A DNA stretch of 64,000 nucleotides from an uncultured Angelakisella sp. (GTDB taxonomy: Bacteria > Bacillota > Clostridia > Oscillospirales > Ruminococcaceae), in assembly GCA_934524965.1 (NCBI GenBank), contig CAKSYU010000003.1:13240-77239 (forward strand), read 5' to 3'. The notes beneath the pieces are model-generated. The model was not told the DNA's origin, made no database searches, and was given only the letters and a program-made list of their open reading frames with translations. The stretch's first letter is position 1. Each line of letters starts with the position of its first letter. This document shows positions 1 through 9,131 of this stretch, piece by piece. The position numbers and the translations under genes are program-made.

Positions 1-174
1 CCCATGCCCCGCACCTTTGATGTGCCGGAGGGCTGTTACCTCTTTATGGGGGATAACCGCGCCAACTCGCGCGATGCCCGCTACTGGGAAAACCCCTATG
101 TTTCCGCCGATGCCATTCAGGGCAGGGCGATCTTTACCCTGTACCCGTTCAGTAACTTCGGCAAGCTGAAATAA
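1..174 (+). CDS. lepB: Signal peptidase I, C-terminal fragment
   Basis: Only the last 57 residues lie in the window; the start is upstream. The protein is the membrane-anchored type I signal peptidase that removes signal peptides from exported proteins on the outer face of the membrane. The visible part carries the C-terminal family box GDNRANSRDARYW (GDNR-x-x-S-x-D-x-R) followed by a short beta-strand tail ending in GKLK. The catalytic Ser and Lys would be in the missing part. It is read in the same direction as murJ, 39 bases downstream. The family call is firm; the exact paralogue cannot be told from the fragment. Confidence 0.9.
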   Translation, partial: PMPRTFDVPEGCYLFMGDNRANSRDARYWENPYVSADAIQGRAIFTLYPFSNFGKLK

Positions 175-213
175 GCCCAAGCCTATCACTTTTCGTATCG
201 GAGCTATGAGTAA

Positions 214-1746
214 ATGAACAAAACCGCAGTACACGCCATCATTATGGTGCTGACCACTATATTGGCTAAGGTTCTCGGCTTCTGCCGGGAGCTTTCGCTG
301 GCGTTTTCCTACGGCGCCAGCAATGTCAGCGACGCCTATGTGGTGGCGTTTACGCTGCCCACGATCCTGTTTTCGGGGTTGGGCACCGCGATGCTGACCA
401 GCTACATCAGCGTCTATACCGACCTCCAGCAGAACCGCCCGGGCGAGGAAAAGCCGTTCCACAATCAGGTCATCACCATGTCGTTTTTGCTTTCGGTGGG
501 CTTTATCGCGGTGTTTCTGGCGCTGCGCTACCCCATTGTGCGGTTGTTCGCGCTGGGCTTTGAGGGCGCGCAGCTTGACCTGACGGTAAACCTTTCCTCG
601 GTGATGATCGCCTCGCTGGTATTCCTCGGCGTGGGGTATATCCTGCAGGGCTATTTACAGATGAAGGGCTGCTTCTTTGCCGTGGGTATGGTAAGCGTGC
701 CGCTGAATATCGCGGTCATCGCCACCATTCTTACCGCCGGTGAAAACTACGATATTCTGGGCTGGGGCGTTGTCATCGGCTATGCCGGCGAGTTCCTGCT
801 GGTGCTGCTGGTGGCGCTGCGGCATCAGTTCAGCTACCACCCCGACGCCGCGTTCCGCAACCGCAATATCCGCAAGTTCCTGGTGATGGTGCTGCCCATT
901 TTCCTCGGCAAGACCATCAACTCCATCAATATCATCATCGATAAAAGCATCGCTTCGCTGCTTTCGGAGGGTGTGGTCTCGGTGCTGAATTACGGCAACC
1001 GCATCACCGGCTTTGTTACCTCGGTATTCGTGGTCTCCATCACCACCGCGCTGTTCCCGCAGCTTTCCCGCCTTTCCGCCGCCAGCGATACCAAGCAGCT
1101 GAAGCGCACCTATCGTTCCAGCTGCGGTATTATCGGGCTGTTTGTGATTCCCATCGCGGCGGGCATGATGATGTTTTCCCAGGAATTTGTCCGGCTGCTT
1201 TTCCTGCGCGGTGAATTCACCGAGTACGATGTACAGCGCACCGGCGAGGTGGTGTTCTTCTATGCACTGGGGCTGCTGTTTTACAGCCTGAAGGAAGTTA
1301 CCATCAATGTATACTATGCCCTGCAGGATACCAAAACGCCCACCGTCAACTCGCTGCTGGCGATCATTCTCAACATTGTGCTGAACCTTTTGCTGATGCA
1401 GAAGATGGAGCACAAGGGTCTGGCGCTGGCAACGGCGCTTTCCAGCTTTATCACCACGGTGCTGCTGCTGATCCAGCTCCAGCACAAGATGGGACACATG
1501 GGCTACCGCTATCTGGCGGGAACCTACATTAAAATGATGATCGCCGCCGGCGTGATGACCGCGGCGACCCTGCCATTCTACCACTGGTTCTCGACGAAAA
1601 CCAGCTCGCTGCTGGTGGCGCTGCTGGCGGCGATCGTGGTGGCGATGATCGTCTACTTTATCGCCTGCCTGCTGCTGCGGGTAAAGGAGCTGGGGCATGT
1701 GGTGGTCGCCCTTGCGGAGCGCTTTCGCCGGAAGCGCACGGCATAA
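214..1746 (+). CDS. murJ: MurJ/MviN-family lipid II flippase
   Basis: A 510-residue polytopic membrane protein with about 14 hydrophobic segments, the usual length and topology for MurJ, which moves lipid II across the cytoplasmic membrane for peptidoglycan synthesis. The N-terminus (AKVLGFCRELSLAFSYGAS) and the later segment with YALQDTKTP are characteristic of the MviN/MurJ branch of the MOP superfamily. The start at 214 directly follows the lepB end but has only a weak upstream purine stretch (ggagctatgagtaa), so translation may be modest. It is followed after 39 bases by mnmA, which has its own strong ribosome-binding site. A specialised sporulation or polysaccharide flippase is a less likely alternative; a SpoVB-type homologue is present separately at 15.7 kb. 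Confidence 0.88.
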   Translation: MNKTAVHAIIMVLTTILAKVLGFCRELSLAFSYGASNVSDAYVVAFTLPTILFSGLGTAMLTSYISVYTDLQQNRPGEEKPFHNQVITMSFLLSVGFIAVFLALRYPIVRLFALGFEGAQLDLTVNLSSVMIASLVFLGVGYILQGYLQMKGCFFAVGMVSVPLNIAVIATILTAGENYDILGWGVVIGYAGEFLLVLLVALRHQFSYHPDAAFRNRNIRKFLVMVLPIFLGKTINSINIIIDKSIASLLSEGVVSVLNYGNRITGFVTSVFVVSITTALFPQLSRLSAASDTKQLKRTYRSSCGIIGLFVIPIAAGMMMFSQEFVRLLFLRGEFTEYDVQRTGEVVFFYALGLLFYSLKEVTINVYYALQDTKTPTVNSLLAIILNIVLNLLLMQKMEHKGLALATALSSFITTVLLLIQLQHKMGHMGYRYLAGTYIKMMIAAGVMTAATLPFYHWFSTKTSSLLVALLAAIVVAMIVYFIACLLLRVKELGHVVVALAERFRRKRTA

Positions 1747-1785
1747 ATAAAGCAAAAAGATTTTACCCAAAAGGAGGGAACGCCG

Positions 1786-2871
1786 ATGGCGCAGAAGATC
1801 ATGGTAGGCATGAGCGGCGGGGTGGATAGCTCGGTCGCGGCTTACCTGCTGCTCCGTCAGGGGTACGAGGTCACCGGCGTGACCTTTAAGCTGTGGGACG
1901 ACCCCACGCTGGAATCCGGCTGCTGCAGCGCCGATGATGTGCGTGACGCCGCCTATGTCTGCCAGCAGCTGGGGATCCCGCACTATGTCATCAATTATAA
2001 AGACCTGTTCCGGCAGGAGGTGGTGGCGCCCTTTGTGGAGGAATACCTGCGCGGGCGGACGCCGAACCCCTGCATCAACTGCAACCGCTATATCAAATTC
2101 GGCGCCTTTTCCCATAAATTAAAGGAGCTGGGATTTGACCTGATGGCGACCGGTCACTATGCCCGCTGCGGCTATAACGAAGCCACCGCCCGCTGGGAGC
2201 TGCAAAGAGCTGTTCACCCGGAAAAGGATCAAAGCTATGTTTTATGCCACCTTACGCAGGAGCAGCTTTCGATGCTGCGGCTGCCGCTGGGGGAATACTC
2301 TAAGCCGGAGATCCGCGCCCTTGCCAAGGAAAGCGGGCTGGTGGTTGCCCAAAAGCCGGACAGTCAGGATATCTGCTTTGTGCCCGACGGCAATTACAAC
2401 GCATTTTTGCACCGCTGGACAGGGCAGGAGCTGCCCGCCGGTCACTTTGTGGCGGAGGACGGCACCGTGCTTGGCACCAACAAGGGCATTACCCATTACA
2501 CCATCGGTCAGCGCAAAGGGTTGGGCATCTCGCTGGGGTGCCACGCCTTTGTCCGCCGAATCAATGCGGCGGAAAATACTGTGGAGCTGACCACCGATGA
2601 AAGCCGACTGTTCCATAGGGTCATCTTTGCCGATGACCTGAACTGGATTGCCATAGACGACCTGCGTGAGCCGCTGGAGGTGGAGGCGAAGATCCGCTAC
2701 GCCCATCGTGCGGCGGCAGCAGTCATTACTCCCGATGCCGCAGGAACAGTTCGGATCGAATTTAAAGAAGCACAACGCGCGCCGGCGCCCGGACAGGCTG
2801 TGGTTTTTTACCGTGGCGATACGGTCATCGGCGGTGGAACGATAACAGATATGGAGGAACCGATATGCTGA
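1786..2871 (+). CDS. mnmA: tRNA-specific 2-thiouridylase MnmA
   Basis: 361 residues, normal for MnmA, the ATP-dependent enzyme that thiolates uridine-34 of tRNA Lys, Glu and Gln. The PP-loop SGGVDSS sits at residues 10-16. The two catalytic cysteines are visible: Cys99 in PNPCINCNRYIKF and Cys197 in PDSQDICF. The C-terminal beta-barrel follows, with GITHYTIGQRKGLGI at its start. A strong ribosome-binding site (aaggaggg) lies just before the ATG at 1786. The end overlaps the start of the next gene (tldD-like) by seven bases, which suggests translational coupling. The sulfur donor (an IscS/NifS-type desulfurase) is not in the window. Confidence 0.95.
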   Translation: MAQKIMVGMSGGVDSSVAAYLLLRQGYEVTGVTFKLWDDPTLESGCCSADDVRDAAYVCQQLGIPHYVINYKDLFRQEVVAPFVEEYLRGRTPNPCINCNRYIKFGAFSHKLKELGFDLMATGHYARCGYNEATARWELQRAVHPEKDQSYVLCHLTQEQLSMLRLPLGEYSKPEIRALAKESGLVVAQKPDSQDICFVPDGNYNAFLHRWTGQELPAGHFVAEDGTVLGTNKGITHYTIGQRKGLGISLGCHAFVRRINAAENTVELTTDESRLFHRVIFADDLNWIAIDDLREPLEVEAKIRYAHRAAAAVITPDAAGTVRIEFKEAQRAPAPGQAVVFYRGDTVIGGGTITDMEEPIC

Positions 2872-4250
2872 AAGACCATCTTGCACCTCTTGCATCACAG
2901 CTTCGCGGTCATGTGGAGCTGCGTGCGCAGGTCAGCACCAGTCACGCAGTGGCAATGCTCAATGGTGACCTGCAAAGCAATGCCCGCGCTCAGCAGGGCG
3001 GCGTTTCCGCCCGTGTGTACCGCAACGGTGTTTACGGCTTTGCCAGCGCCGTGGAATACGACGAGGAAAGTGTGCGCCGCGTATTGAAGGCAGCCGAGGA
3101 AAACGCTCTTTTCCTTGATGCCCGTGTAAAGAAAAACCGCCCCGAGCTGCCGGTACAGCCCCACGGTATGGTGGCGAAGGATAGAGAGTACATCGATGTT
3201 CCGCAGAAGAATTACATTGAGTTTGCTCGTGCGGCAGATGATTACCTCAAGCAGAAATATCCGCAGCTGGTCAGCCGCCGTGTGGTGCTGCGCCACGACT
3301 GTATGGAAAAGCTTTTGACCGTCAGTGACGGGACAAACAGCCACAGCGTGCGCCCCCGCACGCACTTTATCGTGCTGCTGACTGCCGAAGCGCCTGATGG
3401 CATGCCGGTCGAGATCTTCAATGTCATCGGCGGCGGGGAGGGGATTCTCACCGACTATTTCACCGACCCCAGCCTGTACTACGAGAAGATAGACGAGCAG
3501 GTGGAGCTGCTGATGAAGAAGCGCGACGGCGTTTTCACCAACGCAGGCATGAAGGACGTCGTTCTTGCTCCTGCGCTTGCGGGAATTCTGGCGCATGAGG
3601 CGGTGGGACACACCGTGGAAGCCGACCTTGTACTGGGCGGCTCGGTGGCAGCGCACAGTCTCGGTAAGCGTGTCGCCTCCGATCTTATTACACTGGTGGA
3701 CTTTGCCCACACCCTGCCCGATGGTAGCCGCGCCCCGTTGCCGGTCTATGTCGATGACGAGGGTACGCCCGCCTCCGATGAAGTCATCATCAGGGACGGC
3801 ATCTTAAAGGGTTATATGAACAGCCGCGAAACCGCCCTGCACTTCGGCATGGAGCCGCATGGCAATGCGCGTGGCTATGCCTATAGCGATGAACCGTTGA
3901 TCCGTATGAGAAACACTGCCATTCTGCCCGGAAAGGATAAGCTGGAGGATATGATCGCCGCCATTGATGACGGCTATTACTTCACCCAGACCAATAACGG
4001 TCAGGCAGATACCACCGGAGAGTTCATGTTCGGTATTATGATGGGCTACGAGATCAAAAACGGCAAGCTGGGACGCGCGGTGCGCGATACCACCATTTCC
4101 GGCGTGGCATTCCAAATGCTTCAGACAGTGGATATGCTGAGCGATGATATGGTATGGTCGTGCAGCGGTACCTGCGGTAAAAAACAGCCGATGCCGGTGG
4201 GCATGGGCGGACCTGCCGTAAAATGTAAAGTAAATGTAGCAGGAAAGTGA
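2865..4250 (+). CDS. tldD: TldD-family zinc metallopeptidase
   Basis: 461 residues. TldD is the catalytic half of the TldD/TldE heterodimer, a cytosolic metalloprotease that trims unfolded peptides and matures some ribosomally made peptides. The zinc motif HEAVGH is at residues 244-249 followed by TVEAD, and the C-terminal tail has the typical glycine/cysteine-rich CSGTCGKKQPMPVGMGGPAVK segment, which matches the family end. The ATG overlaps mnmA by seven bases and has GGAGGAAC upstream. The tldE-type partner follows ten bases downstream, so the pair is one operon. No precursor-peptide gene was found next to it. Confidence 0.92.
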   Translation: MLKDHLAPLASQLRGHVELRAQVSTSHAVAMLNGDLQSNARAQQGGVSARVYRNGVYGFASAVEYDEESVRRVLKAAEENALFLDARVKKNRPELPVQPHGMVAKDREYIDVPQKNYIEFARAADDYLKQKYPQLVSRRVVLRHDCMEKLLTVSDGTNSHSVRPRTHFIVLLTAEAPDGMPVEIFNVIGGGEGILTDYFTDPSLYYEKIDEQVELLMKKRDGVFTNAGMKDVVLAPALAGILAHEAVGHTVEADLVLGGSVAAHSLGKRVASDLITLVDFAHTLPDGSRAPLPVYVDDEGTPASDEVIIRDGILKGYMNSRETALHFGMEPHGNARGYAYSDEPLIRMRNTAILPGKDKLEDMIAAIDDGYYFTQTNNGQADTTGEFMFGIMMGYEIKNGKLGRAVRDTTISGVAFQMLQTVDMLSDDMVWSCSGTCGKKQPMPVGMGGPAVKCKVNVAGK

Positions 4251-4260
4251 GGGAAGCAGC

Positions 4261-5553
4261 ATGATGAATCTGAAAGACGCAGCCGGCTATGCGCTGGAGC
4301 AGCTGCAAAAAGCCGGCGCCGATGATGCCGCGGTGATCGTGACGGGCGGCAAAATAGATGAATTGAACATTGATGGCGGAGAATTCAGCCTCATGCGCTC
4401 CGGCTTTAAGAGCGGACTTTCACTCAAAGCCATTAAGGAGCAGAAAACCGGTAATATCCACACCAATTCCTGCGAAAAGGAAGCCATTGACGCTGCCGTA
4501 AAGGACTGCATGGCGGCAGTGATGGCGGCGCAGCCCGATGAAGCGGAATCCATTGCGCCCAAGGCAGAGAATTTGAGTTTTACCTCCGGGGTGCTCACCC
4601 CTGACCGGGATCGGCTTTTTGACCGTTTGCAGGAATATATGGATACTTTGCATGCCGAATATCCCAAGATCAACATGGAGCAATTGATTGCCAAGTATGA
4701 TCACGATGATATCCTGCTGATGAATACAAACGGCGTAGAGATGAGATACCAGAACGGCGGCTACATCATCAGCACCATGTTCTCCGCCCACGAGGGGGAG
4801 AAGGCAGGCTCCTTTAACGGCACCGGCTACCTCACCGATCGGCTGGATCAACCCCTGATGGAGACCGGAATGATGCGCCGTCTGCTGCGCGATGCAGAAG
4901 CTGACCTCACCGCCGCTCCCATTACCGAAAAGTTTGAGGGCACACTGCTGGTCAGCCCCGCCTTTATGGGCGAGTTCCTGGGCACCGCGCTGGGCTGCTA
5001 CGCCGGCGATTACGCTCTCATCAGCGATACGAGCATCTGGAAGGACAAGCTGGGACAGCGGGTTGCATCTGCCGGCATTACGCTGGAGACCCGCCCCTTG
5101 GACGAGCGAATCGTCTGCGGCGAACGCTTTGATTCCAACGGCTTTAAGAGCGAAAATGATGTGATCCTGCAGGACGGCGTGCTGAAGGACTTCTGCCTCT
5201 CGGAATACGCTGCCCGCAAGACCGGCAGAAAGCGCGCTGCCAACCAGAGTGGTTCCTACTTTCTGCGTCCCGGCGAGCAGAGCTTGGAGGAACTGATTTC
5301 AGGTATTAAAAACGGCATTCTCATCAATCGCTTCTCCGGCGGTCAGCCCGGCGCCAGCGGCGATTTTAACGGCGTGGCGAAAAACAGCTTCCTCATTAAG
5401 GACGGCAGGCTGGCAGGCGCCGTAACAGAAACGATGATCAGCGGTAATTTTGCCGAGCTTCTGAAGAACCTCCGCGGGATCAGCCGCGAAACGGTGTGCG
5501 ACGGTTACAGCGTTCTGCCCTGGGCTGCATTCGACGGCATCACCGCGAAATAA
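4261..5553 (+). CDS. pmbA: TldE/PmbA-family protein, partner of TldD
   Basis: 430 residues, similar in overall fold to TldD but with no HExxxH motif, as expected of the non-catalytic TldE/PmbA subunit. Recognisable PmbA-like segments are MNTNGVEMRYQNGGY and the C-terminal GDFNGVAKNSFLIKDGRLAGAV region, where substrate loops lie in the known complex. It starts ten bases after tldD, so it is co-translated with it. The two gene products together are expected to form the active protease. Role in this organism is inferred; antitoxin turnover or peptide maturation are the known roles elsewhere. Confidence 0.88.
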   Translation: MMNLKDAAGYALEQLQKAGADDAAVIVTGGKIDELNIDGGEFSLMRSGFKSGLSLKAIKEQKTGNIHTNSCEKEAIDAAVKDCMAAVMAAQPDEAESIAPKAENLSFTSGVLTPDRDRLFDRLQEYMDTLHAEYPKINMEQLIAKYDHDDILLMNTNGVEMRYQNGGYIISTMFSAHEGEKAGSFNGTGYLTDRLDQPLMETGMMRRLLRDAEADLTAAPITEKFEGTLLVSPAFMGEFLGTALGCYAGDYALISDTSIWKDKLGQRVASAGITLETRPLDERIVCGERFDSNGFKSENDVILQDGVLKDFCLSEYAARKTGRKRAANQSGSYFLRPGEQSLEELISGIKNGILINRFSGGQPGASGDFNGVAKNSFLIKDGRLAGAVTETMISGNFAELLKNLRGISRETVCDGYSVLPWAAFDGITAK

Positions 5554-5576
5554 ACCCATACTTCTAAAAATCCACG

Positions 5577-5600
5577 ATGCCGCAGGGTCGCCTGCGGCAT
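5577..5600. repeat. Perfect 10-bp stem hairpin before radical SAM gene
   Basis: ATGCCGCAGG and CCTGCGGCAT enclose the tetraloop gtcg. There is no U-tract after it, so it is not a canonical terminator. It lies between pmbA and the radical SAM start, only 23 bases upstream of the ATG, and may affect RNA processing or translation. Confidence 0.6.
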
Positions 5601-5623
5601 TGTGCTGAAAGGCGGTAAAGCGC

Positions 5624-6526
5624 ATGGCGGTACAGCTCCCCGAACATTGCACCCTTTGTCCCCGTTGCTGTGGGGTAGATCGCCGTACCAAAGCCGGTCG
5701 GTGCGGGGCAGGGAATACCCTGCGTGCCGCCCGTGCCGCCCTTCACCGCTGGGAGGAGCCATGCATCAGCGGGGAGGACCCCGCCCGCGGCTCCGGAACA
5801 GTTTTTTTCTGCGGCTGCACGCTGGGATGCGTTTTTTGCCAGAACGGTTCCATCAGCCACGGGGGAGAGGGGCGGGAGATCACTGCCCGGCGCCTTGCGG
5901 AGATTTTCCTTGAATTGCAGGCGCAGGGGGCGTATAATATCAATCTTGTCACCCCCACGCAGTACCTGCCGTGGATCGAGGAGGCGCTGCGGCTTTGCGG
6001 CGACCGCCTTTCCGTTCCCGTCCTGTATAATACCGGCGGTTACGAGCGGGAGGAAACGCTTCGCCGTCTGAAGGGACAGGTGCAGATCTACCTGCCTGAT
6101 TTGAAGTATTACGACTGCACGCTTTCCGCTCGCTATTCCGCAGCGCCGGATTACTTTGCCGTTGCGTCCCTTGCACTGCGGGAGATGTTCCGGCAGGTGG
6201 GGGCGGTGCGCTTTGATGAAAACGGCATACTGCAAAGCGGTATGGTCGTCCGCCATTTGGTGCTGCCGGGTGCTTTTCGGGATAGTCTGCGCCTTTTGGA
6301 GTGGCTGGCGGAGGAATTCGATCCGGAGACCATTCGACTGAGCCTGATGAGCCAGTACACCCCGCCCGCCGATATCGCCATCAAGGAATTGCGGCGCCCT
6401 GTTTTTACCTACGAATACCGCAAGGTCTGCGAGCGCGCGGCGGAACTGGGCTTTTTGGGCTATACCCAGCAGCGCTCCTCCGCCGATGCCGCCTACACCC
6501 CGCCCTTTGACGGGACGGGCTTATAA
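5624..6526 (+). CDS. Radical SAM protein, pyruvate-formate-lyase-activase-like (PflX type)
   Basis: 300 residues. The radical SAM cluster motif CTLGCVFC (Cys65, Cys69, Cys72) is intact and is followed by QN as in the PflA/PflX subgroup. A second group of cysteines sits at the N-terminus (Cys9, Cys12, Cys15, Cys16, Cys27) and could bind an additional iron-sulfur cluster. NLVTPTQYLPWI and YNTGGYE are typical of this YggX/PflX-like branch, which is common in Clostridia and has no firmly assigned substrate. The ribosome-binding site is weak (aaaggcgg). No glycyl radical enzyme is adjacent, so a partner cannot be named from context. Confidence 0.82.
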   Translation: MAVQLPEHCTLCPRCCGVDRRTKAGRCGAGNTLRAARAALHRWEEPCISGEDPARGSGTVFFCGCTLGCVFCQNGSISHGGEGREITARRLAEIFLELQAQGAYNINLVTPTQYLPWIEEALRLCGDRLSVPVLYNTGGYEREETLRRLKGQVQIYLPDLKYYDCTLSARYSAAPDYFAVASLALREMFRQVGAVRFDENGILQSGMVVRHLVLPGAFRDSLRLLEWLAEEFDPETIRLSLMSQYTPPADIAIKELRRPVFTYEYRKVCERAAELGFLGYTQQRSSADAAYTPPFDGTGL

Positions 6527-6549
6527 AATTCACCTTTCAGGAGACAGCT

Positions 6550-7848
6550 ATGACAGAACCCCTGCACCGCCGTGCCATTGCCGATGGCGTCTGGTTTTCC
6601 CGTATCCACGATCCCAAGTTTTATCACAACAGCATTTCGGTCACACTTATCACACCGCTTACGGAGGGCAAGACCTCCGTGGCGGTGCTGGCGGCGTACC
6701 TGCTGCGTATGGGCAGCAGCCGCTGCCGGGATATGACCGAGCTGGAGTGCCGGCTGGCGGATCTTTACGGGGCGGTGCTGGATACCGATATTTCCCGCCA
6801 CGGCGAAAGCCAGCTGCTCACCTTTTCCGTTACCGGCGCCGATGACCGCTTTGCCTTAGATGGGGAGAGCATCAGTCGGGGCTGCGCGGAGCTGCTGGGA
6901 GAGATCCTGCTGGAGCCGAAGATCATCGACGGTGCTTTTCCGGAGGAGGCTTTCCGGCTGGAGCAGCAGTACCTTGTGGATACCATCGAGGCGGAGATCA
7001 ATGATAAGCGCAGCTATGCCGCCCAACGCTGCACGGCGGAAATGGGACGAGGCTGCCGTTTTGCGCTGCCTCGCTACGGAACGGTGCAGGAGGCGCTTTC
7101 CGTTACGCCGGAATCGGCTTATGTGCGCTACGGTGAGCTGATCCGTTCTGCCCGTATTGAGATCTTCTTCAGCGGGTGCGGCAGTCCGGACTTTGCCGAG
7201 GAGACCTTCAGCCGATTGTTCAGTGCGGTGGAGCGGGTGCCGCTTTGCCCTGCTCCGCAGCAGCTCCCTCAAAAGGCGGAGCGGGTAACTGTGCTGCGGG
7301 AGCAGATGCCTATGAGCCAGAGCAAGCTGGTGCTGGGCTTCCGCACCGGTCTGCCGCGGCAGCGGCGGGCACGCACCGCCCTGCGCGTGATGACGGCGCT
7401 GCTGGGCGGCAGCACCGGCTCCCGCCTGTTTACCAATGTGCGGGAAAAGCTGGGCTGCTGCTATTACTGCGGCGCCCGTGTCAACCTGCTCACCGGTATT
7501 CTGTTGATCGAGTGCGGCTTGGACGAAGCCAACCGGGAGCGGCTGCAAAGCGCCATTTTAGCCGAGATCGCCGACCTTGCCGCCGGTCACATCACCCTGC
7601 AGGAGCTCACCCACATCAAGCTCGCGTTCCGTAGCTCGCTTTGCTCCATCGGGGATAGTCTGGCACGCACCGAGGGCTGGTACCTCAGCGGGCTGCTGCA
7701 GGGGGAACCCGTTACCCCGCAGCAGGATATGGAGGAGATCACCTCCATTACGGCGGAGGAGGTCGCGGCGGCTGCCGCGGCGCTCACCCTGGATACCGTG
7801 TTCTTTTTGCAGGCGACCGGAAAGGGGGACGGCGACGATGAAGAATGA
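6550..7848 (+). CDS. ymfF: M16-family peptidase-like protein, YmfF type (non-catalytic)
   Basis: 432 residues with the two-lobed M16 fold pattern (GSSRCRDMTELECRLADLYGAV early, GGSTGSRLFTNVREKLGCCYYC in the second half). The HxxEH zinc motif is absent, so this is expected to be the non-catalytic partner of the following gene. Such pairs occur in many Firmicutes as ymfF/ymfH; some are annotated as linked to 5-aminopentanol modification of EF-P in Bacillus. Its stop overlaps the start of ymfH by 11 bases. Ribosome-binding site aggagacag precedes the ATG. Confidence 0.85.
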   Translation: MTEPLHRRAIADGVWFSRIHDPKFYHNSISVTLITPLTEGKTSVAVLAAYLLRMGSSRCRDMTELECRLADLYGAVLDTDISRHGESQLLTFSVTGADDRFALDGESISRGCAELLGEILLEPKIIDGAFPEEAFRLEQQYLVDTIEAEINDKRSYAAQRCTAEMGRGCRFALPRYGTVQEALSVTPESAYVRYGELIRSARIEIFFSGCGSPDFAEETFSRLFSAVERVPLCPAPQQLPQKAERVTVLREQMPMSQSKLVLGFRTGLPRQRRARTALRVMTALLGGSTGSRLFTNVREKLGCCYYCGARVNLLTGILLIECGLDEANRERLQSAILAEIADLAAGHITLQELTHIKLAFRSSLCSIGDSLARTEGWYLSGLLQGEPVTPQQDMEEITSITAEEVAAAAAALTLDTVFFLQATGKGDGDDEE

Positions 7849-9115
7849 TGTGCTGCATACCTCGCGGCTGCTGGGGCAAAGCACCCGTACCGTTACCCTG
7901 CCCAGCGGACTGACGGTGCAGATGTGCCGCATGGAGGGCTTTGTTACCGCCTACGCCATGCTTACCGTCGGGGTCGGCTCCATTGATACCGGCTACCGGC
8001 TGCGGGGCAGGGAGGTGCGTCTCCCTGCCGGCGTGGCGCATTACCTCGAGCATAAAATGTTCGACTGTCCCTACGGGGACGCCATGCAGCGCTTTGACGC
8101 GCTGGGCGCTTCCGCCAATGCCTTTACCAGCTTTGATAAGACCGCCTATTATTTCAGCTGCACCGAAAGGTTCCCCGAAGCGCTGGAGGTGCTGCTGGAC
8201 TTTGTGGCGACGCCCTATTTTACCGGCGCTTCCGTCCGTCGGGAGCGCGGCATCATCGCCGAGGAGCTGCGTATGTACCGCGACAGCCCCGAATGGATGG
8301 TGACGGCAAATCTTTTGCAGGCGATGTACCATGTCCACCCCGTGCGGGTAGATATCGCGGGAACGGAGGAATCCATTGCCCAAATCGATGCCGCACTGCT
8401 GCGCCGCTGCTATGACCGCTTTTACTGCCCGCGGAACATGGTGCTTTCGGTCGCCGGCTGCTTTGAGGAGGAGACGGTGCTGAAAGCTGCCGAAAAATAC
8501 TTCCCCACCCCCAAAACGCCCGCCCAGCCGCTTCCCATTGCGGAGCCGCGCACGGTGCGGGAGCGGTACCACGAGCAGAAAATGCCCATTGCCGCCCCGA
8601 TGTTCCAGGTCGGCTTTAAGGCGATGGGCGGCGAGGTGGAGAATATGCGCCACCGCCTGCTGGACGAGCTGCTGCTCGACCTCATCTGCGGTGAAACGAC
8701 CGACCTGTACCGCCGCCTGTACGAGGCGGGCGAGATCAACGCCACCTTCGGCAGCGAGGTGATGGCGGGACGGGATTTCATCTGCGCCATGTTTGATGGC
8801 GAGAGCCGCCAGCCGCAGGCGGTGTACGACGCGCTTTGCGAGCGCGTGACCACCCTGCAGCGGGAGGGCATTCCGCCACAGGATTTTGCCCGCTGCCGCC
8901 GTGCCAATTACGGCAGGACCATCGGCTTGTACGGTCGTGCCGAATCCATTGCCGGTCTGATGGCAGCCGCCCATTTTTCGGGCATGAAAGATATTTATTA
9001 CCCGCTGGAGATCCTCCGTTCCGCCACCGTGGAGGAACTGGAGCAGCGCCTGCGGGAGGACTACGACCCCGCAACCAGCGCCCTTTCGGTCATTCTGCCG
9101 CAGGGCGAGCATTAA
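7838..9115 (+). CDS. ymfH: M16-family zinc peptidase, YmfH type
   Basis: 425 residues. The inverted zinc motif HYLEH is at residues 68-72 and a downstream EE pair in GIIAEELRMY supplies the third ligand region, so this is the catalytic M16 subunit. I chose the ATG at 7838, which overlaps the previous gene and has aaaggggga upstream; an open frame continues to 7577 but is out of phase with the family N-terminus. The pair with the upstream non-catalytic homologue is typical. The substrate is unknown; peptide or protein quality control is the usual inference for M16 enzymes. Confidence 0.88.
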   Translation: MKNDVLHTSRLLGQSTRTVTLPSGLTVQMCRMEGFVTAYAMLTVGVGSIDTGYRLRGREVRLPAGVAHYLEHKMFDCPYGDAMQRFDALGASANAFTSFDKTAYYFSCTERFPEALEVLLDFVATPYFTGASVRRERGIIAEELRMYRDSPEWMVTANLLQAMYHVHPVRVDIAGTEESIAQIDAALLRRCYDRFYCPRNMVLSVAGCFEEETVLKAAEKYFPTPKTPAQPLPIAEPRTVRERYHEQKMPIAAPMFQVGFKAMGGEVENMRHRLLDELLLDLICGETTDLYRRLYEAGEINATFGSEVMAGRDFICAMFDGESRQPQAVYDALCERVTTLQREGIPPQDFARCRRANYGRTIGLYGRAESIAGLMAAAHFSGMKDIYYPLEILRSATVEELEQRLREDYDPATSALSVILPQGEH

Positions 9116-9131
9116 GGAGAACCTGAACCCC

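Noticed and set aside
655-2115. Minus-strand open frame of nearly 490 codons across murJ and mnmA
   Set aside because: Composition is typical of an antisense shadow; both plus-strand genes have firm family motifs.
7577-7837. N-terminal extension of ymfH into ymfF
   Set aside because: The extension reads ymfF in another frame. The ATG at 7838 has a ribosome-binding site and matches the family N-terminus.
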